Shown here: in pieces, positions 1 to 12,345 of the stretch
Position numbering within the stretch: the first letter of the stretch is position 1
Layout of the letters: each line of letters opens with the position of its first letter
NCBI GenBank assembly: GCA_942486035.1
Contig: CALNXK010000014.1
Coordinates: forward strand, 3,872,501 to 3,936,500
Direction: 5' to 3'
DNA from: Porites lobata
Taxonomy: Eukaryota > Cnidaria > Anthozoa > Scleractinia > Poritidae
DNA length: 64,000 nt
Translations under genes and position numbers: made by a program
The notes under the pieces: model-generated
What the model saw: the letters and a program-made list of their open reading frames with translations, nothing else
Databases searched by the model: none
Told to the model about the DNA's origin: nothing

Positions 1-8
1 AGCGGAGG

Positions 9-827
9 GTGTACGCTGATGACACCCACCTTACATGCGCAGGTGATAATGCAGACAATATTCAGTTGCATCTAAATCAAGATTTAGAAAATGTTCACAA
101 TTGGCTGAGAGCAAACAAACTTACTCTAAATATGACTAAAACCGAATTTATGCTTATCGGATCTAGGCAGAGGCTAAGTACTCTCACAGAGTCCCCGACA
201 TTTACAATTAACGATTTTCAAGTTAGCCAGGTCACTACTGCAAAATCACTTGGAGTGACCATCGATGACAGACTTGATTGGAGTGGCCATATCGAGAAAG
301 TAACAAAGAAAGTCGCTTCTGGTATTGGGACCATAAAACGAATAAGGCACCTTGTCCATCAGGCGACCTTACAACTAATATATCAAGCTTTAATACAGCC
401 ACACTTTGATTATTGCAACATTGTTTGGGGAAACTGTGGGATAACTTTACAGAATAAGGTTCAAAAGCTACAAAACAGAGCAGCCCGTGTTTTGACCTAC
501 TCAAGCTACGACGTAGATGCTGGTCACCTTTTCAAACTTCGAGGGTGGAAAAACCTAGCTTGCCAACAACAAATTCAAAGAGCTACGATGGTTTACAGGT
601 CTCTGCACGGGTTGGCTCCAAACTATCTTAGTTCTAAATTTGAAAGGCGAGAAGTCGCATATAACCTAAGGGACTCTGAAAATAAACTCAATGTTCCATT
701 ACCGCGCAAAAACTATTACAAAAACAGCTTCAGCTATAGTTGCGCCATTCTCTGGAACAGTCTTCCTTGTAACTTAAGGGAAGCAGAGTCCCTTGGGCAA
801 TTTAAACGATTACTCAAAGAACTGTAA
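9..827 (+). CDS. LINE (CR1/L2/Jockey-like) reverse transcriptase, C-terminal part
   Basis: This open frame of 272 codons enters from the window edge and is the C-terminal part of a non-LTR retrotransposon ORF2. The catalytic YADD box of reverse transcriptase motif C is at residues 2-5. It is followed by the usual thumb and connection stretch, including LTLNMTKTEF and a KSLGVTIDDRLDW segment near residues 80-92. The tail has LQNRAARVLTYSSYD and an ILWNSLPCNLREA block, which are typical of these elements in marine invertebrates. The frame is intact to its TAA, so this copy looks younger than the related fragment at 50.75-51.19 kb. The endonuclease and earlier reverse transcriptase motifs lie outside the window. 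The enzyme copies element RNA at a nicked target. The exact clade was not tested. Confidence 0.9.
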   Translation: MYADDTHLTCAGDNADNIQLHLNQDLENVHNWLRANKLTLNMTKTEFMLIGSRQRLSTLTESPTFTINDFQVSQVTTAKSLGVTIDDRLDWSGHIEKVTKKVASGIGTIKRIRHLVHQATLQLIYQALIQPHFDYCNIVWGNCGITLQNKVQKLQNRAARVLTYSSYDVDAGHLFKLRGWKNLACQQQIQRATMVYRSLHGLAPNYLSSKFERREVAYNLRDSENKLNVPLPRKNYYKNSFSYSCAILWNSLPCNLREAESLGQFKRLLKEL

Positions 828-2269
828 GGAACGGCATTCGTGGAAAGCAGCTTTTTTATTTAAATATTTATTATATTAGTATTAGGGATTTTTAAAGCTG
901 ACGAATTTTGTACTGTGGATAAGTAAAGATTATCTATACATAAGCAGTTGAAATATTATAAAGATACAGGCGAAGCATTAGAATTGTATGTTAAACCATA
1001 GAACAAAGTACACGAAATTGCCGCTTACCATGATATTTGTTATGACATGGGTAAAAACAAAGGTGTTTGTGACAGAGCCATGGTAAAATCACTGGATATG
1101 ATTCCTTATGGAGAAATGCCAAAATGGGGCCAAACAGCTAGATTTCTGATTGATAAAAAACAGAAACTCGGACTTGGTGTCTCAAAAAACTGAAAAAGCA
1201 TTTCTGAAAAAAAGTATTTCTGAAGTTTTATTTTCACCTTGTATTTCATTTTAAACCACAACGCAACACATGAATACGACAAATTACGGTACATCGGGCC
1301 TAATGTCAGTCGAGTCTTTGGGGTCAATAGTCTACCATCTTACTTATTGCTGTAACCCTCGAGGACCCAAAGAGGAATAAAGTTGTGCGTCTATTGTTAG
1401 CGCTGACCGGTAAAAGAAGTCGTCTTACGGCAGCTACAGATTGATTACTCCATGTGTTGTGTAAGAAAAAGAGATTTCAATTCTTCTGTCATTGCACCAA
1501 CCGTATTCAACCTAAATATATCGCTAAATACAGCATTTGCAGACATTGATCTAAATGAATTGCAGTGTCTCTTAAATTAGCCCAAACATAGTTTTATAAC
1601 TGAAAACAAGCCTCAAATAATTTTTGAAAAAAAACTCACTGCGATCAGTACAGTTTAAAGAGTCTTTGAAAATTTCAAATGTAAATTCAGTCTACTGCGC
1701 ATGAGTACTTTCCTGCATGAAAGTGTGCTTTTAGTAAAACAATAGTTTATGAAATGTCTTCAATCTTTAGTTGTCTGTTGTGAATGTTCACTGATAGCCT
1801 TGGCCTTATCTTCAGTTACGTTACCAAGGAATATGGTGTCATTTGTAATGTATGCTTCTTTGTGAGTGATGGCGTAAGGATTAAAACTTCCATGTGAAGC
1901 ATGAGGTATTCTTCTTAACAAATACTATCCCCTGTATCTCGACAATATGAATAGAAGAACATTGGAAATCGTACGCGCATTTATTAGAAACTTTAAATTT
2001 AGCGAAATTTAAATTCTGATTATGTAATGTCAAAATGGATATTACATACAGTAAAAGCGACATAGTGAGGATCGATAAAATAGTAGCCTAATGTGTGATA
2101 CAAAAGTGATAGCTTCAACAGAGTGAGTAATTTGATTCGACTTTTCAATATCTGTACTCTCAGTTGCAGTGTGTGAAAATTGCCAATCAATATTTATTTC
2201 GTGTTGAATAGTTTTTCACGAGTGTATTCTTCGTTCAATAAGTCTAAAAGTGACTACTCACAACTTTGT
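828..2269. other. Gene-less A+T-rich DNA
   Basis: I see no ORF with recognisable content. The first part may be the 3' UTR of the preceding LINE. No poly-A tail or clear target duplication could be identified. Confidence 0.5.
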
Positions 2270-2637
2270 TTATAACCAGACGTAGTTAATAGGTAAACCT
2301 ATAATCGATAATAATCGATAGTAATCGATATCAATCATCGACGATCATCGATTTCCGATATCAATCGATAGAAATCGATAAAGGAAAAAAGTTGTGACTT
2401 CGATTGAAAATATCGATTTCCGGTAGAAATCGATAATGAGTTTTTATTGATTGTTATCGATTACTATCGATTCCTATCGATTGTTATCAATTTTGTTAAT
2501 CGATATTAATCGATAAATTAGTTTTTCTGTGACTTCGATTTCTATCGATTTCCGATGTCAATCGATATTAATTGCCGAATTAAATCGATATATTTCGATG
2601 ATATCGATTTTTATCGATTAACTACGTCTGGTTATAA
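2270..2637. repeat. Palindromic MITE filled with ATCGAT repeats
   Basis: Perfect 20-bp terminal inverted repeats are present: TTATAACCAGACGTAGTTAA at 2270-2289 and its reverse complement at 2618-2637. The 330 bp between them is almost entirely degenerate copies of AATCGATA and ATCGATTTC on both strands, so the strand can fold on itself nearly anywhere. There is no coding capacity. The structure fits a non-autonomous DNA transposon whose interior has been overtaken by a short satellite-like motif. The termini are palindromic around TTATAA, so the target duplication cannot be separated from the terminal repeat. Confidence 0.8.
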
Positions 2638-3252
2638 GTGAACTGGTTGGTTCGACCAGACATGGTGAACCTGATGGTTTGACAACTGTGAACTCATTGG
2701 TTCGGTGGTAAATTACTAAACAGTTTAAAAATCATGCTCTGTGCAGCTATTCACGGTTCAACACACATTTTCGAAACGAATCAAAATAACAAAGGAATTA
2801 TCCAGTCAAAATTTCAAACGCCCTCTACGCAGTAACCTTACTTTTCCCTCCTTTGCTGACGCAGTATCTTTTTTTCTGCTTGTACAATCTAACCTGACTT
2901 GCACCTGATTCGAAGTTGCAGCCAATGAAAATCACATAATTTTTCGGCACAGGCACGGGATAGTAGGGGAAAGTATATTGGACGTGGATTGGTAAGATAA
3001 TTAGCAATAATCATAACTATAACAAAATTGTCAAATCTGATTGACTATCAACTGCCCTGGACAGTTTAATAGGACAGTACGCGTCATGCCTAAGTAATTG
3101 GACAGTACGCGCCATCAAGAGCGCCCTTAAATGGCTCTTTTTTTTCACTGCTAGCAAAACAAAATTTCGAATTTCTTGTGTTCTGATTTAAAAATTGCCT
3201 ATTATATCACAAATTTTGTTAAAGTTATGATTAATTTGTAACAGAACTTCGT

Positions 3253-3255
<3 letters not shown>
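2638..3255. other. Gene-less spacer
   Basis: No supported gene. There is a duplicated short motif reading GGACAGTACGCG at about 3060-3115. Confidence 0.4.
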
Positions 3256-3283
<28 letters not shown>

Positions 3284-3360
3284 GATTAAACAAATCGAAC
3301 TCCCGCTACGCGGTCGTCCGATTTTGTTAATCACTCGTATGATTACAGACCGAATTGGAC
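3256..3360. repeat. Inverted repeat with about 42-bp arms
   Basis: The arms at 3256-3297 and 3319-3360 are near-perfect reverse complements, beginning TCCAATTCGGTCTGTAATC, around a short loop containing CGCTACGCGG. The minus-strand ORF over this segment is a by-product of the palindrome and not a gene. Confidence 0.75.
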
Positions 3361-3401
3361 TCCACTCAGTCCTGTTACCATTACTTATTGGACGAGGTTG
3401 A

Positions 3402-3508
3402 GCAAAATATTGTGATTTGTCAGTGGCAAGCAGATCAATTATTTGCCGAAGCCGAAGGCTGAGGGAAATAATTGATCTGCGAGACACTGACAAATTACGA
3501 TATTTTGC
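3402..3508. repeat. Second inverted repeat beside the first
   Basis: The arms at 3402-3445 and 3465-3508 are near-complementary, with GCAGATCAATTATTT and AAATAATTGATCTGC as the inner parts. With the palindrome at 3256-3360 this makes a paired-hairpin block of about 250 bp, which may be one complex fold-back element. Confidence 0.7.
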
Positions 3509-6500
3509 GATAATCGAGTTCAATAATTGTTTTATCATTCGATCACCGAGTTTGTTTTTTAAGGAATATCTTCGGGAAGCGAAGCGATCTGCCATTTTCA
3601 CGTAAGAGCGATCGCAAAAAGGAGAAAAGCGTGGTTTCATTTACGCATCAGCAGAATAGTATTTGCAGCCAAAAACAGTTGAACAACATTGCGCATGGGC
3701 ACACCATTATTTGTGGGCAGTTATTTGCAGGTCACGTGGTGGGCTCTTGGCCAGTGAAAGGCAAGTAACATTTGCATTGAATGATAATGTCTTTAGTTTG
3801 TTAATCAGTGAAACTGGTTTCTCATAGAATTCGATATGAAGTAACATTTTTTTAAGGTAAAAGCGATTTTGGGTGTTGAAGTGAGGTACTTGTGGGAGGC
3901 TGAGAGTGCTGATTTGATTATGAAGGGATAGTGTAGATACAGTGTGTTGAAATGAAGAGGTGGCTGCGAAAGATGTTATCAATAGTCGAAAACATACTTG
4001 TGCTTTTTTTGAATGTTGTTAGGCTCTTTGTTCAGGATTGTCTTTCGGCTATTTTTGATAATATTTGTACGGAAATAACGTGGATAAGGTAAAGTCCATT
4101 TAATTTGGAGAAGGGGGTATGAAGATGCTGGGGTGGGGGCAGAAATTTTTGGAGGAGGTTGGTTCGGGGGGACTTTGAAAAATCGGTGATGTCAAAATTG
4201 ACTGCACAAAGTCTGGCAATAAAGCTAAGGGCCTTATATCAGTTAAACGCAGCAAAAATCAACCTTGCAACTACATGACAACCGAGCCAGCCTGGTTAGC
4301 TGGAATCCCAGTATTGTGATGCCGGGATTCAGGCTGGACATTTTTTAAGTAATTACGAGTGCTTTCTATTCATTCCAAAATTCTAAAAGTTTCGGTTAGA
4401 TATCAAATGGAACGGGCCAATTTTGGTTCGGTCCGACCGGTACATCTTGGGACCACCTTTGAAGGTGGTCCACTTTAACTGGTCCAGTCAATTCGTCGGT
4501 CGAACAGAAATGTCCCCTTCTATTTGACAAAAATTGTTGTCTCCAGTACCGCTCTTTTGTATCCTGCTTACAAAGATCTATAACCAAACGCGCGGTAGCT
4601 TGGGTCGGGTCTGTGCAACCGGAATGTGCCGTTCTCTTGGGCGCGTGGAATTTCCGAAATATCAAACCGCAATTTTTGTGGAATGGAAAGAGCTCCATAT
4701 TGCATTAAGAAAGGTCAGAAAAACCGCAGCAAACAAGTCGATAATTGCCAGAAACAGGACGCTTACTAGCAAGGAATTCAAACCTTGAAATAAAAACGGA
4801 TCGAAATCCACCAATCGCAAATTACAAACCGTGACCTTTTGAACTCTTTGAAATGAACATCTATTGCTAAGAGGTCCGCTTAGTTGAAGAGATAAAAGTG
4901 GGCGGCACTCGAAAAATTATTGTTTTCTGGCAGGCTGTATTTCTATTTCTCGCGTCCTACGCCGCTCGTGACAGCTTCGCCGCCAAATCTTACTCGACTA
5001 CTACACAATACCGCCAGCTACGCAGGCTAAACTAAGCGAGAAACAGGACAGCGGGTAACACACTAATCATGCACACTACTTCCAATCTCTATATACATAT
5101 GAAGGCTTCGGGCTGGTCCGGTTCATGTAATACTGGGGTAAAAGTCACCTCCGCAGAGCTATCCAGCGTGACAAACCGGGCCAGCCACGCCGAGTTGCAC
5201 TGTCATGCAGTTTGCACTTGAAAGCTTTAGAATTTGCCGCTTTCGTGTATAAGAGAAATCGATTTAATCTAATTAACCCAATGGTGTTAAAAATAACTGT
5301 CGCCTACGCAGTTTGCACGTGAAGATGTTGGACTTTGCCCCTTTAATGGTTCGAACGTGAAAGAATGAAACTTGTTTACGGGTTCGCTTTGCTCAATAAG
5401 ATTTTAACAAATCACCTCCTTTCCGAACATATGCAATGAATTATGCAGCATTTAATGTTGCTATAAGCCAAACCCGTCAATTCCTCAGCCGATTTTCAAT
5501 ATTTAGTACTACCAAAGATTCCAAAATATTTATTACTTCTCAAACCCAAACAACACATAAAGCAATTGCGAATGGATAAAAACAAAATAGCAAAAAAGTT
5601 AACCTGGCTAAACGAATTATCGTATGTCAAAAAACAGATAGAGCACGTTTTCTGTTATATGATAAATGAGATGTCATTCCCCACGTACGCAAACACCTGA
5701 CAGTAAGCACGAAAATCGCCTAAACTCTTGGGTGTGATCCAAACCCGTTTTAAATTCAAATTATTATGACAGGTTTAATCCCTGATTAATACTTCCAAAT
5801 TTCTGAAAAAAAAACCCGGCCGGCTTTCATGCGACGTAAAAAATACCGTAAGTTTCAGATTAAGTTTACCTTATCCCCAAATTGAAAATTATCCCTGCGT
5901 TGCTTTAGTATATTCATCGCTTGTAATGTCTTCGTCCCCGCACTGTTGGGAATTGTGTTTTTTCTTGCAGGGTTTTTGAGATCGTTACAGTGGGATCAAG
6001 TACCGTGTTAGCGAAGCTTTCTTTCCGGCATGATTTTACCTTGTACGCAGGGGGGAGGGGGGAAGGTAACTCTATTGTTTTCCACCTAAGTTTCTTGACC
6101 CACTCCGCCTGCCAGTATGACATCACATAGTAACGAGCAATAGCCTCAGGTGGCTTGTGCAAATTAGCAAAGGATACGACAGTTATTAGGACGAGCGAGG
6201 TCGAGGAAAAGCTAAGAAGTTAGTAAATATCGCTATATATCGCTAACTTGATGGAATGTATGTGAGCTTTGGTGTTGCTATAATCTGCTTGTGTAAACAG
6301 TTTAGGTGTTTTGTGTCCGTAATCGTATAATTTTGTTAATTTGTTTTGTGGGCCGTGATGCAGGATCGCCGTCTATTTCACGGGACTGGCAAGGTCATCA
6401 AAACTTAAATCCATTTTTTCTCTAAAATAGGCAAGGTCTAGTCTCTAGAATAGGAGGTTCCATTCACAGATCACACATATTTATATTTCATGTTTTCTTT

Positions 6501-6785
6501 TTCTAATTAAACGGGCCTAACTTCAAATCAATCCTTTCGAGTGTGGGCCTCTGTTCATCTCCTAATTCTCCACCAAATTCAGTAAAGCTAGTTCGATCGA
6601 TTATCTACATCGCCTCGGCCCGTTGAACCCAAAATAATGCGAAATACCTTTGAAATACGCGCTTAAGCTAATTTTCCTCAAATGTATATTTGAATTCATT
6701 ATAAATACATCTCCAACAGCTTCAGACAGCGTCTATGGCAGAGAAAAATTGTTTTGATATGACAAAATTATTTTTTCAAATCATG
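3509..6785. other. Gene-less region
   Basis: Short ORFs here show no recognisable domain and no consistent codon signal. Near 4455-4475 is a small hairpin (GGACCACC and GGTGGTCC). A GC-richer patch with a TACGCAGGCTA motif lies near 5020-5035 and resembles the terminus of the DNA transposon at 10.85-11.89 kb. Confidence 0.4.
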
Positions 6786-6860
6786 TGTGTCACTGTGGAG
6801 CAGTGGTCAAGGAGTTGCCTGCACGTGCAGATAAACCGGGTACGACTCCCACCGACGCTG
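6786..6860 (+). repeat. tRNA-derived SINE head
   Basis: The segment has tRNA-like spacing of RNA polymerase III control boxes. An A-box-like TGGAGCAGTGGTCAAGG lies near 6795, and a B-box-like GGTACGACTCCC spans 6839-6850. It is followed by T-rich runs that could terminate pol III transcription. No complete cloverleaf was found, so a SINE or decayed tRNA relic is more likely than a functional tRNA. Confidence 0.6.
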
Positions 6861-8822
6861 TTTTCTGTTTCTTTGTACCATTTTTTTTTCTGTTTAGTCT
6901 TTTAGTTTTTTAACACTGTTTTTCCTTTTGGCCTGTTTTCCTTTATTCTTACTGCTGACCCTGCTGCTCATGCACTTGGATCAATATATATCTTAAGCTC
7001 AAGTCGGGAGTTTTATTTTGGAAAAGGGATTTCAAGAGTTCTTGATCTGCATACTGGCCAAGCTTACGGCCAGAAAAAAACCGTAAGCTGTCAAGACATG
7101 TCCCGTCTCCTCTGAGACAGCTGAATTTTTTTTCAATGTAAGTTGACATCACGACAAACAACACACAGTACACCACAAACTGTACTAGTTTACACCCAAC
7201 ACCCACCCGTGACCCACTGGCGAAATTTAAACTTATCTTTTGTACATTGTCTTAATCATCAATATTATTACCCTAAAATCTCCACCGGGTTTGCCCCCAA
7301 AACATAATTAAAGGAAACCTTTTTATTGGTTTTCGAGATTTAATTACAGAGTTACAAGTGTATGCCCAGTACAGTATTAAAATGGGGTAAGGCAACAAGA
7401 TTCAGTGTCCACAGTCTCTCACAAATACCTGTCATTTAGCTTCCTCTTTTAACGCTGCAGCTAAGCGAACTTTGAAAGGATTAATATAAGGTTCCACTAG
7501 CTCTGAAGATCTGAAAATATGCACAATTTAAAGTATAGTGCATCCTTTGATGAACCTCCTATTGCTGTGTCTAAATTCCTCAATCTTGCTGTGCACTGGC
7601 CCTCAAAAGTGTGACCGGTCGGTATGATTGCCCGTAACATTTGCTCGACGATAGAAAGGAATCTTTAAAATTCATTACACCACTGGTAAGTCTAGTTTTC
7701 TATGACAGGAGGGACCTTAAAATCCCCAAATCCAAGAAATCGGAACAGTATTTCCGTGATAAATTCGAAATTCTTATCTGTCTCCTCTATGAACATTTTG
7801 CTCGCCATTTTGAAAGTCACTGACACGAGACGAGACGTCATACTGGCAGGTGGACTGAATCACCGATTTCCTTGGAGACACCTCCCCCACCATCCCTGCT
7901 TGTACGAGTGTTTCGCGAGTCAGACATTCTAGTCGCTTGGCTTGTTTACGTTCACACGTATTGCGTGCCTATTGCAACTTTGAATAAAAACAAGCGATCT
8001 CGGTTACTCTATTTGGGCAACGCCCAAATAACAAGGCAATTCTTGACTCCCAAGAAAAATACGAAAGGAATGCGCATCCGAATTTATGACGGTTGCTGAC
8101 TACTTCATCCCGCGTAAATCGCTTTTAGGGGTTGTTAGTACACCCCATAACGGCGTAACGAGAAAAAAACCTTACCTAATTCGTTTTGTCCTGAAAAATA
8201 TATCCTCATTTGCATCTTTGATGGGGGACACCATATGTTTACGTTTGCGAAGGGGAAATGAGCAGAGAGGAAAAAAACTGCAAAAAGGTTAGGAGCGACT
8301 ACACAGGAAAATGCGGCAAACCGTAGCCATAGCTTAAAACCTAACCTATCTTCATTTTCAGTTTATAATGAGGTTTTAATGAGCTTACAACACTGCTGAG
8401 GTTTCATTTGAAATTGCGATCGAGTGTCTCTTTGGAAATCATTTCATATGTTAGTCTGCAACACAGCCGTACTTGTGTCGTCACGCAACGCTCTTCCCAC
8501 CAGTAAAATGAGATCCACTTCTTTTCGACACCCAATTATAAAGATAGTCAGAAAGATCTTGCTTCTGATATAATAATGTCTCATGCGCTGACTTCTCTTG
8601 CACTGAAGTAGCTCTATCAGTGACTTCCATGGACTTGCTCCCACCTTTGGTAAATGAGTGAATGAAGCTTTATTTAACTCCACGTTTGATGAGGTTGGTT
8701 ATCAGACTACTAGCATGAATTAAATATGCTAATAAGCCGAGGAAAAAAATGAATAAAATAATAGAGAATTAAAGGGAAATCCGAAAACGTATTTACAATA
8801 TACAGCCTAAAAATTACGTGAT
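6861..8822. other. Gene-less region
   Basis: Several short ORFs are present, for example at 6949-7206 and 7641-8292. They overlap in different frames and match nothing I recognise. No RNA gene was seen. Confidence 0.4.
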
Positions 8823-8834
8823 ATAGCTATTTAC

Positions 8835-9832
8835 AAAAGTAAGTTGAGTTTGATCGTCCGGGTGAACGTAATCCTGAATAGGACTGTTGTTGCTGACAGT
8901 GAGTGACGTTTCGACAACCTAAGCGGTAGTCATCTTCAGAGTCAAAGTTAGTTGTATCACGTCAATTGATGGTATTATACTCTGGTTATTGATCTGATTG
9001 GTCAATTACGTCGCGATGTTATTGGTCGTCTGTCAGTTAAGCCGTGATGTTATCGGCTATGAAGACTCGTAATCAGTGATTGGTGCGTTTCGATCCGTCT
9101 ATTGTCACAGTTAAACAGTCGTCTATTGTTAGTCAAATTGTCAGTTCTCCAGTTGTTCTCTCGTAGTTAGTTTTGCTTGATCTCGTCAATAGGTCGTTTG
9201 TACGGCGCTGGTAACCTTTGGCTACGATTCAGTGGCATTTTTCTGCTAAGTTAGTAAACCAGCTTTCTAAAGTAAGACGTTGATAGTAGTCTCTAGAATA
9301 CGTTATACATGTCGCAGAGTCCCAGTAAATTTGATGTTTCGTCTTTAAATGGTGCTCAGCAATGTTATTGTTGCCGTTACCATTATTCGTCGCGCGTTTG
9401 TGTTCGGTCAGTCGTGTGCTTAGGTTTCTGCCGGTTTCACCTATGTAAGAAGCCTGGCAGTCGCAGCATTTGATCTTGTATACTGCTCCCTGTCTGTCCT
9501 CCGGTTTGTCTTTGTCCTTGACATTAGTAAGCAGTCGCGGTAAAGTGGTTATCGGTTTGTGTGCAACACGTATATTGTAAGATTGTAATATACGTGCAAT
9601 AGTTTCAGAGGTGCCTCTGATGTACGGTATAGTTGTTGTCGTAACAGGGCCAGAGTTGGTCTGAGTGTTGTGATCAGTGTTACTGTGAGTGTTCCGTCTA
9701 ACAAAGTCCGTGTTGTAATTGTTCTTACTAAAAACGTTGTTAAGATAATCAGTCTCGTATTGTAGGCTGTCAGGTGAGTCGCAAACTAGTTACGCTCGTC
9801 TCGTCAGAGTCCGGATAGTAGTAGCCTTGTGA
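8835..9832 (-). repeat. Left arm of the Penelope-like inverted repeat
   Basis: The arm is read on the minus strand. It ends inward at GGATAGTAGTAGCCTTGTGAG, whose reverse complement starts the right arm near 10629. Divergence from the right arm is modest, with scattered substitutions over about 1 kb. It includes the GIY-YIG coding region and the 3' UTR. Confidence 0.85.
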
Positions 9833-10560
9833 GAGGTCGGGTTGTACAACGACTGGTCTAGTAATCGGTCGGTATGTGTCGGTTTTCTGTAAATAGTCGT
9901 TTTTAGCTTGTTGTTGTCGCGAGTGACGAAGCAGTCTAGAGAAGGGATCTTACCATTTTCTCCGATCTCCTTGGTGAACTGTATGTTCGCGTTCTGTCTG
10001 TTAAGGTGTTCGTGAAAATCGTCGATTCCGTCTTAGTGTACGGCGGTGGATGTGTCGTCAAAGTAACGTAACCAAGGAGGTACAGTTCGCGTGTAGGTAG
10101 CTAGGGCTTGCTCCTCGATGTCTTGCATGACAATTTCTGCTTCAACAACAGAAACTGGAGAGCCCGTAGCTGTACCATATAACTGTTTGTAGTGTTTGCC
10201 GTTGTACTGAAAGTACGTCGAAGTCAAACAGAGGTTGAGTAGGTCCATAATGTCGTCTGTAGGTAGTGGTAGTTCAACAGTAGAGTTCTTAATAGCGTTC
10301 TGAGTGCAGTCTAGAGCCAATTGAAGTGGAATACTGGTGAACAGCGATTTCGCGTCAAAGGACACTAGTTTGTGGTCGTCCGTTATCTGTATTGTCTTAA
10401 TGGCGTCAATAAAGTTCTCAGGAGACTGTAGTTTGTGTCTAGATTCGTCAGTCAGCGGTTTCAGTACGTTAGTTAAGTATTCAGACAGTTGGTAGGTTGG
10501 GGACCCACAAAAAGAAACTATGGGCCGCATAGGTATGTTGGGTTTGTGTAGTTTTGGTAG
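9230..10560 (-). pseudogene. Penelope-like reverse transcriptase with GIY-YIG endonuclease, broken
   Basis: Reading leftward, 10560-10033 encodes the middle of a Penelope-type reverse transcriptase. It contains a VSFDAKSLFTSIP motif (the FDVxxLYTNIP-like catalytic block) and a YGTATGSPVS block. The next catalytic box reads RYFDDT where RYVDDT is typical. A stop at 10033 and frame changes then interrupt it. Further left, about 9700-9230, the GIY-YIG nuclease domain appears with a CDCQASYIGETGRNLSTRL motif, as on the right arm. The N-terminal part of the reverse transcriptase is missing. The protein would prime and copy element RNA at a nick made by its nuclease. This copy is inactive as it stands. 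Confidence 0.85.
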
Positions 10561-10845
10561 TCCATACAGCTTGGGTGGCTGCGGAACACTACACGTCAGT
10601 CTGTTGTAGCGTCGAAAGTCGATCTTGTCTCACAAGGCTACTACTATCCGGACTCTGGCGAGACGAGCGTAACTAGTTTCCGACTCACCTGACAGCCTAT
10701 AAGACGAGACTGATTATCTTAACAACGTTTTTAGTAAGAACAATTACAACACGGACTTTGTTAGACGGAACACTCACAGTAACACTGATCTCAACACTCA
10801 GGCCAACTCTGGCCCTGTTACGACAGCGACTATACCGTACATAAG

Positions 10846-11889
10846 TAGCCTGCACAAAAAGGCGCAAAAAGGGGAGGGAGAAGTGGGGGGGAGAAAAGCA
10901 GGAAAGAGGGAAAAGGGAAGGGAGCGCCTGCTATAAGAGCCGGTGTTTTTGTAATCCGCCCACCATTTTCTCAACTAATCCGATAATGTCACTGTCAGTA
11001 CGTGACCAATCACAAGTACGGGACTTCTCAGCATGGTCCGAACTTAATTACTTTGTTTACCGGAAATTGTCAAGTTGAGACGCTTTTTTCAAGTGATATC
11101 ATAATCGAGCGAAATGAAACATTTTTACTGTTCTTGATCCCGGAGCAAACACGACAACCATACACTAAGAGCAGTCTCTCATTTTTTTACTGCTCGCAGT
11201 CTACGATAAACAATGATCAGTTTCGTGTGAATACTCAAAACCTTTTTATCTTACAACCTCATCAAGCACCGTGATGGTCACAAAGAACAGAACACTGCCC
11301 AGCCTGAGACGCGAATAATGAAAGTAAAGGAGAATTATAAATAATTGTCAAAACGCTCAACGGATAGTTTTTACCAAAGCTTCAACTCTCTTTCTTTGCA
11401 AACCATTTAAAACTCCATTCAAGACGGTATATGTTTTTGCGGAAAAGGAGGTCTTTTGAATATCGGCATTGCAGATATCTGGCAAGAATCGCAATCGCTG
11501 TGAATCGCTGCTCGGTGTTTTTGACAAATCCAGTATACAAAATTTCCTGAGCATCTCTGCCTGCTAAACAAGCTGTTACAGTTGGTTCCAGTTCTCGTTT
11601 TAACGTGAAGTTGCTACATGATTGGAGTAATTTTGATCTTCCAAAGCTTATGCCAGTGGAACACACCTTCTTGATGTCTTCATCATGTTCGTCTCTCACA
11701 CTAATACACGCCAGGATACACGCCAATAAGTTACACATTACGGCTCAGCCAGTCAGGAATTTGCGGACGCCAGCGTCCGCAGAAATGAATAAAAGGGGGT
11801 TCTTATAGCAGGCGTCCAATCCCCTCTCTCCCCTACCCCCTCCCTTTTTCCCTATCCCCTACCCCTTTCGACGCCTGCTACGCAGGCTA
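10846..11889. mobile_element. 1.04-kb non-autonomous DNA transposon nested in the Penelope-like element
   Basis: The termini are inverted: TAGCCTGC at 10846-10853 and GCAGGCTA at 11882-11889. They are flanked by an 8-bp duplication, TACATAAG at 10838-10845 and TACATCAG at 11890-11897, with one mismatch. The other arm of the host element shows the empty site with a single TACATCAG, confirming a real insertion. A second inverted motif (CGCCTGCTATAAGA and TCTTATAGCAGGCG) lies inside both ends near 10926 and 11800. An 8-bp duplication points to the hAT or P superfamily. The interior has a 118-codon minus-strand ORF (11738-11382) of unknown nature, with no transposase signature that I recognise. 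Confidence 0.85.
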
Positions 11890-11897
11890 TACATCAG

Positions 11898-12345
11898 AGG
11901 CACCTCTGAAACTATTGCACGTATATTACAACCTTACAATATACGTGTTGCACACAAACCGATAACCACTTTACCGCGACTGCTTACTAATGTCAAGGAC
12001 AAAGACAAACCGGAGGACAGACAGGGAGCAGTATACAAGATCAAATGCTTCGACTGCCAGGCTTCTTACATTGGTGAAACCGGCAGAAACCTAAGCACGC
12101 GACTGACCGAACACAAACGCGCAACGAGGAATGGTGACGTCAACAATAACATTGCTGAGCACCATTTAAAGACGAAACATCAAATTGACTGGGACTCTGC
12201 GACATGTATAACGTATTCTAGAGACTACTATCAATGTCTTACTTTAGAAAGCTGGTTTACTAACTTAGAACAAACGCCACTGAATCGTAGCCAACAGTTA
12301 CCAGCGCCGTACAAACGACTTATTGACGAGATCAAGCAAAACTAA
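11898..12345 (+). pseudogene. GIY-YIG endonuclease domain of the Penelope-like element, right copy
   Basis: Plus-strand reading from just after the transposon to the TAA at 12343-12345 gives the C-terminal nuclease domain of a Penelope-like protein. A VYKIKCFDCQASYIGETG segment holds the paired GIY/YIG-type tyrosines, with an RLTEHKRA helix after it. The C-terminus LIDEIKQN is followed by the stop. This copy is open across the domain and is better preserved than the left one, but it is cut off from any reverse transcriptase by the nested transposon and by the inverted layout. Confidence 0.8.

Noticed and set aside
3188..3640. 150-codon minus-strand ORF
   Set aside because: It covers the two palindromes at 3256-3508 and its sequence simply repeats itself in complement. 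No gene signal.
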